Below are positions 11,944 to 23,083 of a DNA stretch of 64,000 nt, one piece after another. The notes below the pieces were generated by a model that made no database searches, was not told where the DNA came from, and worked only from the letters and a program-made list of their open reading frames with translations. Positions within the stretch are counted from its first letter, which is position 1. Every line of letters begins with the position of its first letter. A program made the translations under genes and the position numbers. Source of the DNA: Pontederia crassipes (taxonomy: Eukaryota; Streptophyta; Magnoliopsida; Commelinales; Pontederiaceae); NCBI GenBank assembly GCA_030549335.1, contig JAUKPH010000017.1, forward strand, positions 3,155,001 to 3,219,000, written 5' to 3'.

Positions 11944-14865
11944 TGCAACACCTAAGAAAAATAATCAGGAATATAAATGATTATTTTTAAGCCATAGTGG
12001 ATGATGACCTCACAATCCACTAATAAATCCCTCACCCAGTAACCTATCAAGTTCCCCATTAACTTAAACCCACTTTAGAGCACTATAAAACTCCCTCCAC
12101 TCTCTCTCCATCCATTTTCTGTGATGCCCCTTTGATGAATCCGCCCAAAACACCCACACCCCCTGCAAGAGAGCTCCTAATCTCCATGGTACAACAGAGG
12201 AAAAGAGAAGAAGATCATAGTGGTTGCTGCTGGTCAAGTGGAGAAGAAGGGGAAAACAACAATGGGGAAGAATGGTGAAGACAAGAGAAGAAGAAGAGAG
12301 GAGAAATGAAAGATTAGAGCATAAGAGGTATGTAAGGGGATACCAATCTCTCTCATCTTGAATCTTATTTGATTCAGATGATGGATTGATGATCATATTA
12401 TTGTTTTGCAATTAAGAGATCATGAACTTATGATGATAGTTATAAGTTTCTAATAACGATAATGAAAACAAGAATCTGTCCAGATTCTGTAGTCCTTGTT
12501 TGCATATGTTTTTGAACAGGTTATATGTCTAAAAATGACATATAATATATGAATAGAAAGATGATGAAGTCTGTAGGAACAGGAATCATGTTAATCCAAG
12601 TAGTATAGACAAAGTTATGACTCAATAAGTAACTGTCTGTCATGCTGATCCGAGATTTCAAATTGATGCATCCACTTGTATAAACATATAGGATAGGTTA
12701 AAGAAGACCAAAAATCATAAATGATATATGGACACGTAGCTATTGAAGTCTACTTTTGATAGGAATTGGAATAATCTCAATCTGAGATGTATTATTTGAG
12801 TTATGGTTCAAAGACTGAACTGTTGTCAAACTATTCTGAAAAGTATTTGAGCTGACTTGTTAATTGCACACAAAATTGTAAAGACCATGTAATTCCATAA
12901 AATTTTATATGCATATATATGCTTAAGATATCTTTTATATGGACCTGGTTTTACATTTTTTGGATCTGTGTGAAGAAAGATATGATTCCTTCTTCACACT
13001 ACTGTCAAATTGTTTAAACATAGCAAGATTGATACAAATGTTGGATTTTCTGATAACATATCGTATAGAGATAAATTTTGACCTACTAGTGTTTACTTTT
13101 AAATAAAATTGAAATGAATGGAATATTACTTCTTTAAGTGAAGATATAATTTAAGAACCTCCAGCATGTAGAATCTGTCCAAAGTTATGATCTAGCGCTT
13201 TGAATAGTGTTAATCACATGATTGATAGTTATTGTTATAAATTATAACTGAGCTCTAAAGGAGGGATCATTAGTGTGTTATCTTAAATTATTCATTATAC
13301 ATAAATACATGCTTTCTATTGATCTAGAATTGACATTATGTTCCATTATAGCTTAGAATCTTTGCATATTAGGAATTGATTATTGAACCATGTTTTGGTC
13401 CTGATTAAGAGTCTATTGTGATTCTGTAATGAGTGGCACATTGTATGATATTTTGAAAATTGAAAACATAGTGAAAACACTTAGGGTCACATTGCTGGTA
13501 TGGATCGGTCGATCGTTGATGATGACCAGTGCTCATGTCATGACTGTGTCGATCGATTTTGTATATAAAATCGGTCGATCGGTGTCAATGTCGTGTCCGT
13601 GTCGGTCGAAGTTCGACAAAAGACCGGTCGACCGCTGGTTATGGTCGGCCGACCGCTCCAGTGTATTGATAGATTGTTTATTACTTTTTATGGATTGATT
13701 GGTAACTTAGATGCTTACGAATTGCACTAAGCCGTAAATAAAAATTGTTAATGTATTATTGTATTGATTGATTGAATGAATCTCGTCGAAAGAAAGTAAC
13801 TGATGAGCCTGTATTGTTGGGAGGTAGATGCCTCCATATTGATTGATTGGTCATTCGGGACACCCATTATTTGGGGAACCGACAGATTCCCCGTGGCCTA
13901 GCTAGTCACACCATTGTTTGACTAAGGCGAGATTCAGTCCTCCGACCTATTGTTAAAGGCTCGCACATTGATTGATAATACATTGAATTGATAATTGGAG
14001 TTGTCTCTTGATGAGGAATAAGAGTGGCAATATGAGGACCGAACTATGGAAGTTTTGGATCAAACTTCCACTCATCAAGTGATAACAAATAAGATAATAA
14101 TCTTAATTGATTAAGTATGAGCACTATTGGACCTTGGGTCATATTGGGCACAGAGATGCCATATTGATTGAATCGTCCATGCTTAATATTGGTGAACCTA
14201 AAGATTGAATTATTGAAAATGAATCTAGGTCAAAGAAATGCCTAATTATTGGATTGCAATTGTATCGTTATTGAATAATCTTTTATTGCTAAAGATTGAA
14301 TAATTGAAATGAATCTAGGTTAAAGAAACACCTAGATATTGAATTCAATTGTATAGATTAATGAACCATGTTTATTGATGTCATTTTATTGATTTATGTC
14401 ATTCTAGAGTAATGACTCATATAGCAACATATTGAATTATTATTGCAAGTAATAGATCGTTTCTCTTTATGGTTATTATTGCATATAGGCATTACTATTG
14501 CATTCACATATTTATGGTTAATAAGTGCATTTATGGATGATATGTGTCATCCTAATTGTCATGACTTACATACTGGGCGTAAGCTCATGGGATGAATTTC
14601 CCCTGCATGTATCCTGCAAGCGAACGTGATTGAAGGTGTTAATTAACTAAATGATCACGAATGATGCTCATGACGAATGATGCTTGCACATGTCCACGGT
14701 TAAGAAAAAGTTAAGTCATGTAATCCTTGAATTTATCGTTTAAATTAGTAGTCTTTCGTTATGTTATATCTTATTCTAATCGTCGTTGCCTATTTATGTT
14801 TACAGGTGACTTTCCAAAGAACAAAGTTTTTCGTATGCCGTGACGCTCCTCTCGGGGGCGTGATA
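11944..14865 (+). repeat. 3' LTR of the long-LTR element
   Basis: Begins TGCAACACC and ends GGGGCGTGATA, 2922 bp. It parallels the 5' LTR along its length, including the TATA-like box (12083-12090) and the GGTCGATC palindrome cluster (about 13504-13655). Confidence 0.88.
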
Positions 14866-14870
14866 GAGAA

Positions 14871-15098
14871 GCAAGAGCTCGCCGCCGGAGCGGATGTCTC
14901 TTTCGCCGCCCTATTCGCGACTCCAGGGTTGGAGTATGTGTCGAGTTCCCACACTCCCACGTCCCGGTTGCGCGTACCCGCTCCTGGCCTCGATGGCCGG
15001 CTCCGTAGTGTGTTGCTGTTGCTCCATGAGTTCTTGTTTTTTTAACGTAGGGGAAGTGGTAAGTTTGCATTGTATGTTGCGATTCTTTGCAAGCAGCC
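14871..15098. other. Right half of the split open stretch, then target of a second LTR element
   Basis: GC-rich segment between two retrotransposons. It rejoins 7073-7223 when the first element is removed and joins 18194 onward when the second (15099-18193) is removed. The minus strand is open through RRKRHPLRRRALAS into the left half. No recognised domain. Confidence 0.3.
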
Positions 15099-15697
15099 TG
15101 TTAGGCCTCAACACAGAAGCCCAACGTTCCTGGAATCCAAGTCCAATACAGTAATCGAAAAAGAACCTCGTTACCTCCACCTTGACGTATTCCTTTATCA
15201 AATACACTGCCTGCTCCAATCTTTCACCATGTCCAATTTCTACATGTGCTAAGAAGAAACAGATCTGCTCGCAGGAAGTGTTACCAGCAACCAATGCAGG
15301 AAGAAAAGAAAGAGAAATAAAGAAACAGTAAAGAAATGGGCGGTGTTCGAGCTCCACAGCTCCAAGCAATGTTAGAAGAAAAGAGATGAAGGTGATCCTA
15401 AACTCCAGAGATAAAAGTTGTCCTCTCTGGTTCTTCCTCTTACCTATTTATATCTTTTCTTTCTTCTTTTTACATGACATCAGCCAACAGATAGTTTCAC
15501 ACATATTAACCACTATTTCAGCATGTGTTTATTACTAAACTCTAGCTGTTACAAATTCTAAAGCTTAAATGTCCTAGTTAGTTACAAAGTCCTCCAAGTA
15601 ACTAGGCTTAGTTTTCTTTCTGTTAGATTTGTAAATTGCTTTTCCATCTCCTTTATTTGTTTCACTCTCTTCTTCTACTACAATTGAAGTCGTAACA
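15099..15697 (-). repeat. 3' LTR (element orientation) of the gypsy-like element
   Basis: 599-bp LTR, near copy of 17603-18193. It borders the polypurine tract on its inner side. Confidence 0.9.
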
Positions 15698-15855
15698 ATT
15701 TCTCCCTCCGATGGAAAAAGAACCTCGTCCTCGAGGTGGAAAGTTGAAAAAGCACGAACGAAAACTTGCAAGTCTTCCTAAAAAGCATCTTCAGGCATGT
15801 GACAAAATGCAACTGAGTCTGATAAAGTAGTTGGAACATTAGACATAGAGTCAAA

Positions 15856-16326
15856 TTACTCCAAAAGTTTCTTCACAGGGTCCACAACTGAGTCTGATAA
15901 ATTTGTTTCCAGGTCCTGTTTCACTTGTAACTGAAAGCAAGACATTAAGTCAGTAGTGTTGATTAATCTCTTCAATTGCTGATGACTTATGTTTTCGGGC
16001 TTCAAAGTAGTAGAGCCATGTAACCTCACTGTTTTGTTCTTCCAAACAAACTCCATTGATAACTGTGTGTAATCCAAGGTTATGGGTCCTAATTTTTGCA
16101 ACCATTGCACTCCGAGAACCACTTCTGCAGCTTCAATAGGAAGAACATAAAAATCCTCCTTCAGATTTTGTATAGAAATCTCAATTTGTGGACATAGACC
16201 TTCACATTTCAACTTATCCCCATTTCCTATCATCACATTGAAATAAGCAGAGAGAACAATATTCAATCCCAACCTCTTAACAATCTTTTGCTGGATAAAA
16301 CTGTGAGTAGAGCCACTGTCTATCAA
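15856..16326 (-). other. Retropepsin-like protease remnant of the gypsy-like element
   Basis: The translation starts MIDSGSTHSFIQ, containing the aspartic-protease D-S-G signature in the context usual for plant Ty3/gypsy elements (IDSGSTHSFI), followed by VVLGVQWLQKLGPI, another conserved protease-region motif. Fossil coding sequence belonging to 15099-18193. Confidence 0.85.
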
Positions 16327-16371
16327 AATAGTAATAGTGTATCCTTGTATATCTCCTTTTAGTCTTAATGT

Positions 16372-17520
16372 TTATGGAGATGTGATTCCAGATAAAGCAT
16401 GAAAACTGATTTCTAAAGACCTATCTGCTTCCATTGAGTTTTGAATTCCATCATTACAATCATTTTCTAACTTGTCCAAAGCCATCAAAAGAAGAAATTT
16501 ATGTTTACACTTATGCCCTTTATGGAACTTTTCATCACAGTTGTAACACAGACCTTTTTCTCTCCTTGCCAACATTTCTGTAGCAGTCAAACGTTTAATG
16601 GGTAAGGTTGTCGCATCTGAAGTAGCCTTTAGAACTGAATTGCTTGCAACAGAAACTATATGAGAAGTAATTGTTGTTTTAATCGCAGTCGCAGTGATCG
16701 AATTAGTAGTCATGATCATTGGTATAGTTCTTGTAGAAGTTGAAGTAGAATAAGCTTGAGATCTAACCAATGGAGGTTGTAAAGAGGAAGAACAATCTAA
16801 AAATTTTTCTTCCTACAATTTGGCAATTCCAGTTGCCTGCATCAAAGACTTTGGTTGAAAAGCCTGCACCTCTCTCCTGATATGAGGTTTGAGTCCTGAA
16901 ATAAAGCATGACAACAAGAAAGATTCTGATAGGCCAATTACTCTGTTAAACAAAGCTTCAAACTGGGTCTGATATTCCAAAATTGTGCCCTGTTGTATTA
17001 ACTTTGATAAAGCACCCTGGTGGTCCTCAAATTTTGAAGGTCCAAACCTTGTCTCCAATGCTTTCAAGAAGTGTGACCAGGAACTAAGTTGTTGATTTTA
17101 TGCATCCATTGATACCATTGCAGAGCTGGTCCTTCAAATGCAAAGGCTGCCATTGAAATTCTATCTTCCTCAGCTATATTATAAAATCTTAAGAATTGTT
17201 CAGTTTTGAAAATCCAGCTTAATGGATCTTCTCCTAAAACTGGGAATCTCCAATTTAATGTTCCTCAAGAACTCACTTGCTGTCCCAAAATTTTCTCTTC
17301 CCCGAGAATCCAATATCCCTCTATCATTGTTACAAGACTCATTTCTAAGAGATATAGAATCATTTCTTGTAGCCATAGAATCTAATCGTTGAGTTAATTC
17401 GTCACATTTTGCAGTTAGCGCATGCCAATTCTCATTTAAATGTAAAACATGTTGTTCAAGTATATGTTGCAATTTACTTACTGACTCTTCCATTCTTGAC
17501 CAACTGGTTCCTTCTGCCAT
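16372..17520 (-). other. Gag-like region with zinc knuckle of the gypsy-like element
   Basis: The N-terminal part (17520-17200) has a heptad-rich stretch after MAEGTSWSRMEESVSKLQ. The middle part (about 17067-16813) carries the retrotransposon Gag motif around LIQQGTILEYQTQFEALFNR. The C-terminal part (16770-16372) has a CCHC knuckle, CYNCDEKFHKGHKC. Together this is the normal Gag order of a plant Ty3/gypsy element. The region is broken. Confidence 0.8.
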
Positions 17521-17602
17521 AAGTTTTGTTTCCGATGATTTCTTGCTTACAATTCTTCAAACAGCTTACAGGCAGGTTTTGTCTCTCAATGAAAGCACCA
17601 AA

Positions 17603-18193
17603 TGTTAGGCCTCAACACAGAAGCCCAACGTTCCTGAAATCCAAGTCCAATACAGTAATCGAAAAAGAACCTCGTTACCTCCACCTTGACATATTCCTTT
17701 ATCAAATACGTTGCCTGCTCCAAGCTTTCACCATGTCCAATTTCTACATGTGCTAAGAAGAAACAGATCTGCTCGCAGGAGGTGTTACCAGCAACCAATG
17801 CAGCAAGAAAAGAAAGAGAAATAGTAAAGAAATGGGTGGTGAAGGTGATCCACAGCTCCAAGCAATGTTAGAAGAAAAGAGATGAAGGTGATCCTAAACT
17901 CCAGAGATAAAAGTTGTCCTCTCTGGTTCTTCCTCTTACCTATTTATATCTTTTCTTTCTTCTTTTTACATGACATCAGCCAACAGATAGTTTCACACAT
18001 ATTAACCACTATTTCAGCATGTGTTTATTACTAAACTCTAGCTGTTACAAATTCTAAAGCTTAAATGTCCTAGTTAGTTACAAAGTCCTCCAAGTAACTA
18101 GGCTTAGTTTTCTTTCTGTTAGATTTGTAAATTTCTCTTCCATCTCCTTTATTTGTTTCACCCTCTTCTTCTACTGCAATTAAAGTCGTAACA
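17603..18193 (-). repeat. 5' LTR (element orientation) of the gypsy-like element
   Basis: 591-bp LTR, near copy of 15099-15697. The primer-binding-site-like sequence lies on its inner side. Confidence 0.9.
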
Positions 18194-18198
18194 CAGCC

Positions 18199-18592
18199 AA
18201 ACAACAGACTATTGGGTTGTTGTCGATTGTGTTCTTATGTGTAATTGCCTGTCGAGGTTCTCTTTCTCTGTCAATTTGGTGACCACATAGGGCATTCCAT
18301 CCATTAGATGGTCATATTAGAAAACCTTCTAAACAAAAGGCCTGAATGATGCTCTCTTAAATAGTGAAAGGAATTTTAAGGTTACCATAATAGTGACTTA
18401 TGTGAGTCAGTTTACAAATAGTTCCAAGTGCCAGCATCATGTCATGTGTTTCAAATTGTGAAGTCTACGCTGCATAGGATCCGAATGACTATACAAGAAA
18501 TAAAACAATTCGCCAGACAAATTCTACCATGGTCCATGTTGACATGTAACTAAATCGTTAGACTCCTTTGTATGTGTTATTTTCACTAAATT
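18199..18592. other. Flank between the gypsy-like element and the older CACTA element
   Basis: No coding signal or shared repeat was recognised. Before the retrotransposon arrived, this stretch continued directly from 15098. Confidence 0.4.
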
Positions 18593-18899
18593 ATATACAA
18601 GAAAAGATATCTTTAACGACCAACTATTAATGTCGAGACAAAAAAATGATCGTTATAAATAGACAATAGTGACCAAAAATAAATGTGGACATTATTAGTT
18701 ACATTATTAGTGAAAGTAAAATTGCTCATCTTAAAAAAATATATTCCGATCGTTAAAAGTAATTATTAATGACCATCGAATTTTATCATCATTAATTATT
18801 TGTAAATTAAAATTAAACATGAAATTAATATTTTATTCAGCGAAAAATTAAACATTTCCCACCAATATTTTGCTACCCAAACAAAAATCCCTCCTTGGC

Positions 18900-20820
18900 A
18901 TAAAAAGAAAGCAAAAATCCCTAGCGGATGAAAAACAAAAGAACGACGCCAGTTTCTTCCTCCGCCGACATCCTTTGGGTGCGAAAGGTTCCCGTTCCTC
19001 CCAATAATCTGTCCATAGGCCATTGCTGTGGATCTTTCGGTAGGCACATCCCCTCCCAACGTCCTCCCAGTTGTGCCCTCTTTTTTCTCTATTTGTTTTC
19101 CAAATTTTTTGTCCCTTGTCAGTTTTCTATTGAATCTCGTGGTCATGAAGAGGAGAGATAGTTGTGAGTCTTCTTTTCCTCTATTTACTTTCTCTTTCCC
19201 TTGTTGCAACTGTAGCGGCATCTTTATGAGCTTCGATTGTCTCGGACGGTGAGTAGAAACGACGGCACAATGCATCCACAAAGCACCCGATGACCTTTCA
19301 GATGTCGAAATCGAAGTTTACCCTTGTGAGGACAACCTGTAATTTGTCCAGGATATTTGCAACGATTGCAGCGAAGATCATTTCACCGCATTGGAACGAT
19401 TCACCATGGCTGATGAGGAGGTGGACAAGTTGGATGGCGGAGTCCTCCTGAGCTGCTGCCGATGCCGCTGCCGCAGCAGCTTCTAGTGGTCCCAAAGGAG
19501 CTGTCGAGAAAATTCGATGGCGTCCGCTCTGGTGCTAGAAATGTGCATGCTCAATCCAAGCTTCCTGCAAGGGCGCAGAGGAACTGCAATGCTCTGGATC
19601 AGCAGGTGATATATACATTTTGACAAATATCAAACACATTTTACAATTTATTTTCATAAGGGTATATTTTATTTTTATGATTTCTCTCATGATTACAAAA
19701 AAATATAAAATATCAACATCTGCCGATGCCGCTGCCGCTGCTTCTAGTGGTCCCAAAGGAGCTGTCGAGAAATTTTGATGGCGTCCGCTCTGGTGCTGGA
19801 AATGTGCATGCTCAATCCAAGCTTCCTGCAAGGGCGCAGAGGAACTGCAATGCTCTGGATCAGCAGGTGATATATACATTTCGACAAATATCAAACACAT
19901 TTTACAATTCATTTTCATAAGGGTATATTTTATTTTTATGATATCTCTCATGATTACAAAAAAATATAAAATATCAACATTGAAATTATTATAATATTGT
20001 AAAGATTTTCAAGGTTAATGATTTTTTTTTAAAAAAATTCATTATGTGGTTATGAATAAGATTAGTTAAGATATTGTTGTATGTTAAAATAAATAAATTT
20101 ATTGGAAGATTTGATAAATTGGAGAAAGAAAGAAAATATTGTGAATATTAACTAATTATGATTAGATATATAATGAATGAAAAATCAAATATCATTTATT
20201 CAAATGTACATATCTTTAACTAGCATGATATGTTTAGTTTCCTATGATTTTTTTTATTTTTTCTTTTGAAGTTTTCTAGTCATCAATGGTACGAAACATG
20301 TGTCCTCTGTTAGACTTAGAATTTGCCTTATGTCAACATGTGAGATTGCATGTGGTCAACAATTATGGCATCAACAACATATTCATGATATTTTATTCAA
20401 GAAGTCTCTTAGGGAGGTTTTACACGTTTGTTTTCTCATCTTATGTTTCAATTTCATGTGTTTTTGTTCCCTTTATTTTCTTTTCAATATTCTGTCCATA
20501 ACATATCATAAGCAACTATATCGATGTTCATACTTGTCAAAAAAAAATTGTATGAGCTCTCTAAGATGGAACATAAAGCCCTCTGTCATAGCTTTAGCAT
20601 ATTCCTGCAAAATCAAACTTGGATTTCATTGTCTTATAATTCTCTTGAAATATGGCAATTGACCAATGGGTGTTCCAAACATCTTGAGGTGATACATTCT
20701 ATTTTTGGGCTAACTTTTAGATGTATTAAATTTTGATAATGTCTATGATTTCCATACTGATTCTGTAGTAGTGTTGTAAGCTACCTGTTTTAAACATATA
20801 ATAGAAAAACAATATATATA
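18900..20820. other. Left internal part of the old CACTA element
   Basis: Leader-like and intron-like DNA with short open stretches on both strands, one exon-sized duplication (19456-19979) and AT-rich filler from 19980. ORFs of up to 120 codons occur at 20286-20736 on the plus strand, but their composition looks non-coding and I recognise no domain. Confidence 0.3.
19456..19979 (+). repeat. Tandem duplication of about 264 bp, exon plus intron start
   Basis: Two nearly identical units, 19456-19719 and 19720-19979. Each has an open plus-strand stretch (VPKELSRKFDGVRSGARN and its sister VPKELSRNFDGVRSGAGN, running to ...NALDQQ) that ends in CAG|GTGATA, a good splice donor, followed by an AT-rich intron-like part. 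The few differences include a CAG triplet missing in the second unit. It may be a duplicated exon of the host element's transcript. Confidence 0.8.
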
Positions 20821-21027
20821 TTTATGAACGATATATCGGGTATCTCACAGGCAAGAAACATTGCAATGGCATGTCGCCATGCATGATTCATCTCTGAGAC
20901 ACACCAGCGAGGTCACATGTACAGTTTTGCACAGAAATAATGGAGCTGAGCATATCATGTAGGTTTGCACTTTGCACATAGACAAGACACCTTTGTTTGT
21001 GGTCAAACTCTCAGACACATGCAAATA

Positions 21028-23080
21028 CACTACAAGAAAAACGCGGATTACGTCCGAACCATCGGTAATCAGTCCGAAAACCGTCGGTAACGCAATTACC
21101 GATGGTTTTTCAGTCGGAATCGATCCGTCGGAAAAACGCTCGTCGCAAACAGATTTGCGACAGTTGAAAAAAATTCGTCGAAAATATCGACGGTTCTGGC
21201 CATCGGAACAGTTCCAGACGGTTCGACCCGTCGAAATTTTCCGACGGTTGCAACCGCCGGAAAAGTCCCCGACGGTTCGAACCGTCGATATTTTCGACGG
21301 TTGCAACCACCGGAAAAGGCCGGCGGTCCGAGCCGTCGATATTTCCGACGGTTGCAACCGCCGGAAAAGTCCCCGGCGGTTCGAACCGTCGATATTTCCG
21401 ACGGTTCCAACCGCCGGAAAAGGCCGGCGGTCCGAGCCGTCGAAATTTCCGACGGTTCCAACCGCCGGAAAAGGTCGGCGGTTCGAGCCGTCGCAACTTT
21501 TCGACGGTCCCAACTGTCGAAACTTTAGAAGGTTGTCGCAACCGTCGATCTTTTGACGGTCGCGACCGTCGCAAATAATTTTTTAAATATAAAAAAAATT
21601 AGCGGCCGGATCCGGCCGCCTGGCGTTCGGATCCGGCCGCCAGGAGGCCGGATCCGGCCCGCCTGGCGGCCGATCAGGCGCCAGGCGGCCAGATCCGCCG
21701 CCAGGAGGCCGGATCCGGCCCGCCTGGCGGCCGGATCCGGCCCGCCTGGCGGCCGATCAGGCGCCAGGCGGCCGGATCCGGCCCGCCAGGCGGCCGGATC
21801 GGTCGCCAGGCGGGTCGGATCCGGCCGCTTGGCGGCGGATCGGCCGCTTGGCGGCGGATCGGCCGCTTGGCGCCGGATCCGGCCGCTGGAGGCCGGATCC
21901 GGCCGACAACAGAGAGAGATGCCGGCGCGGAGTGGGAGAGAGAGATACGCCGGCGCGGGAGAGGGTCGCCGGCGTCCGGCGTGGGAGGATCGCCGGCGTC
22001 CGGCGCGGGAGAGGGTCGCCGGCGTCCGGCGTGGGAGGATCGCCGGCGTCCGGCGCGCGAGAGAGGCCGATCTCGCGGCGTAACCGGCGTCCGTGCTCGC
22101 GGCCGGGAGAGGGAGAGAGGAGAGGAGGGAGAGAGAGAGGAGTGGAGGGAGGAGGGAGAGAGAAAAGGGAGGAGGGAAAATATATAAAGGAAAAAAGTGG
22201 AAAGAAAGCGGGAAAAAGGGAAAAAAAGCGGGATAACGAAATTTTAATTACCGACGATTTCGACCGTCGAAAATATAAATAATAAATAATTTTTATTTTA
22301 TTTAGTTATATATAATATTTATTTTTTATTTTACCGACGGTTTGAACCGACGGTAATCTTTACCGACGGTCAAAACCGTCGGTAATTGCGACGGTTTGGA
22401 TATCCGTCGGAAATTGCGACGGATTTACCGACAGTTACGACCTTTGAAAATTGCGACGGATTTTGCGACGGATGGATATCCGTCGAAAATATCGACGTTT
22501 CTAACCGTCGAAAAATTAAATAATAATATAACAAATTATAGAATTAATTTTTTTATTTCCGACGGTCACAACCGTCGAAAAATCCGTCGAAAAAATTTAA
22601 TAATAATATTAAAAATATATAAATTTTTTTATTTCCGACGGTCCTAACTGTCGGAAAAGTCGTCGGAAATTGCGACGGATGGATATCCGTCGAAAATATT
22701 GACGTTCCTAATCGTCGAAAAATTAAATAATAATATAATAATTATATAATTAATTTTTTTAATTTCCGACGGTCGTGACCGTCGGAAAATCCGTCGAAAA
22801 AAATTTAATAATAATATTAAAAATATATAATTTAATTTTTTTATTTCTGACGATCGTAACCGTCGGAAAAGTCGTCGGAAATTACGACGGATGGATATCC
22901 GTCGAAAATATCGACGTTCCTAATCGTCGAAAAATTAAATAATAATATAAATTATTTCCGACGGTCATAACCGTCGAAAAATCCGTCGGAAACGGAATCG
23001 TCGAAAAATCCGTCGCAAATAGCGACGGATTTAGAACCGTCGAAAATTATCCGTCGGAAAATCGCGATTTTCTTGTAGTG
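21028..23080 (+). mobile_element. Non-autonomous CACTA element, copy A
   Basis: Left tip CACTACAAGAAAAACGCGG, right tip CGCGATTTTCTTGTAGTG, 3-bp target duplication ATA on both sides (21025-21027, 23081-23083). Order of parts: ACCGTCGG-type subterminal repeats, an array of 51-bp units (about 21190-21540), a GC-rich block of GGCGGCCGGATCC repeats (21600-21905), a GA-rich block with TATATAAAGG near 22182, then an AT-rich half studded with CCGACGGT/ACCGTCGG pairs. No transposase. This is the longest copy of the family and is nested inside the older CACTA element. Confidence 0.93.
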
Positions 23081-23083
23081 ATA

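Larger units (their letters stand above)
7224..14865 (+). mobile_element. LTR retrotransposon with very long LTRs, non-autonomous (LARD-like)
   Basis: Two long direct repeats (7224-9998 and 11944-14865) flank only 1.9 kb of internal DNA. The insertion is bounded by the 5-bp target duplication GAGAA (7219-7223 and 14866-14870). Just after the left LTR a primer-binding site near 10000-10014 matches the initiator-tRNA-Met type (GGTATCAGAGCC). Just before the right LTR a purine-rich tract (AAGGAGGGTAGAA) resembles that of plant Ty3/gypsy chromoviruses of the Tekay/Del type. No gag or pol reading frame is visible, so it looks structurally whole but non-autonomous. The LTRs differ by scattered single bases and a few indels, a low single-digit percentage by eye, which suggests a fairly recent insertion. 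Confidence 0.88.
15099..18193 (-). mobile_element. Incomplete Ty3/gypsy-like LTR retrotransposon
   Basis: Direct repeats 15099-15697 and 17603-18193, TGTTAGGCC...GTCGTAACA, flanked by the 5-bp target duplication CAGCC (15094-15098 and 18194-18198). On the minus strand, the sequence after the upstream LTR (right side) reads TTTGGTGCTTTCATTGAGAG, a primer-binding-site-like start. A polypurine tract GGAGGGAGAAAT precedes the downstream LTR (left side). Coding remnants are Gag, a zinc knuckle, an aspartic protease and a short pol tail ending FHLEDEVLFPSEGE, a typical gypsy C-terminus. No reverse transcriptase, RNase H or integrase core is visible, so the copy is broken and cannot be autonomous. 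The LTRs differ slightly, suggesting a fairly young insertion. Confidence 0.9.

Noticed and set aside
14911-15369. 152-codon minus-strand ORF
   Set aside because: It crosses from an LTR into flanking DNA across the element boundary at 15099, so it cannot be an original gene. Only the flank part is kept as a weak candidate.
20286-20736. Cluster of plus-strand ORFs of up to 120 codons
   Set aside because: Hydrophobic, AT-driven composition in three overlapping frames, with no domain and no clear splice context.
21183-21540. CRISPR-like regularly spaced repeats
   Set aside because: The units are contiguous palindromes without unique spacers, lie within a CACTA element, and the genome is a plant's.
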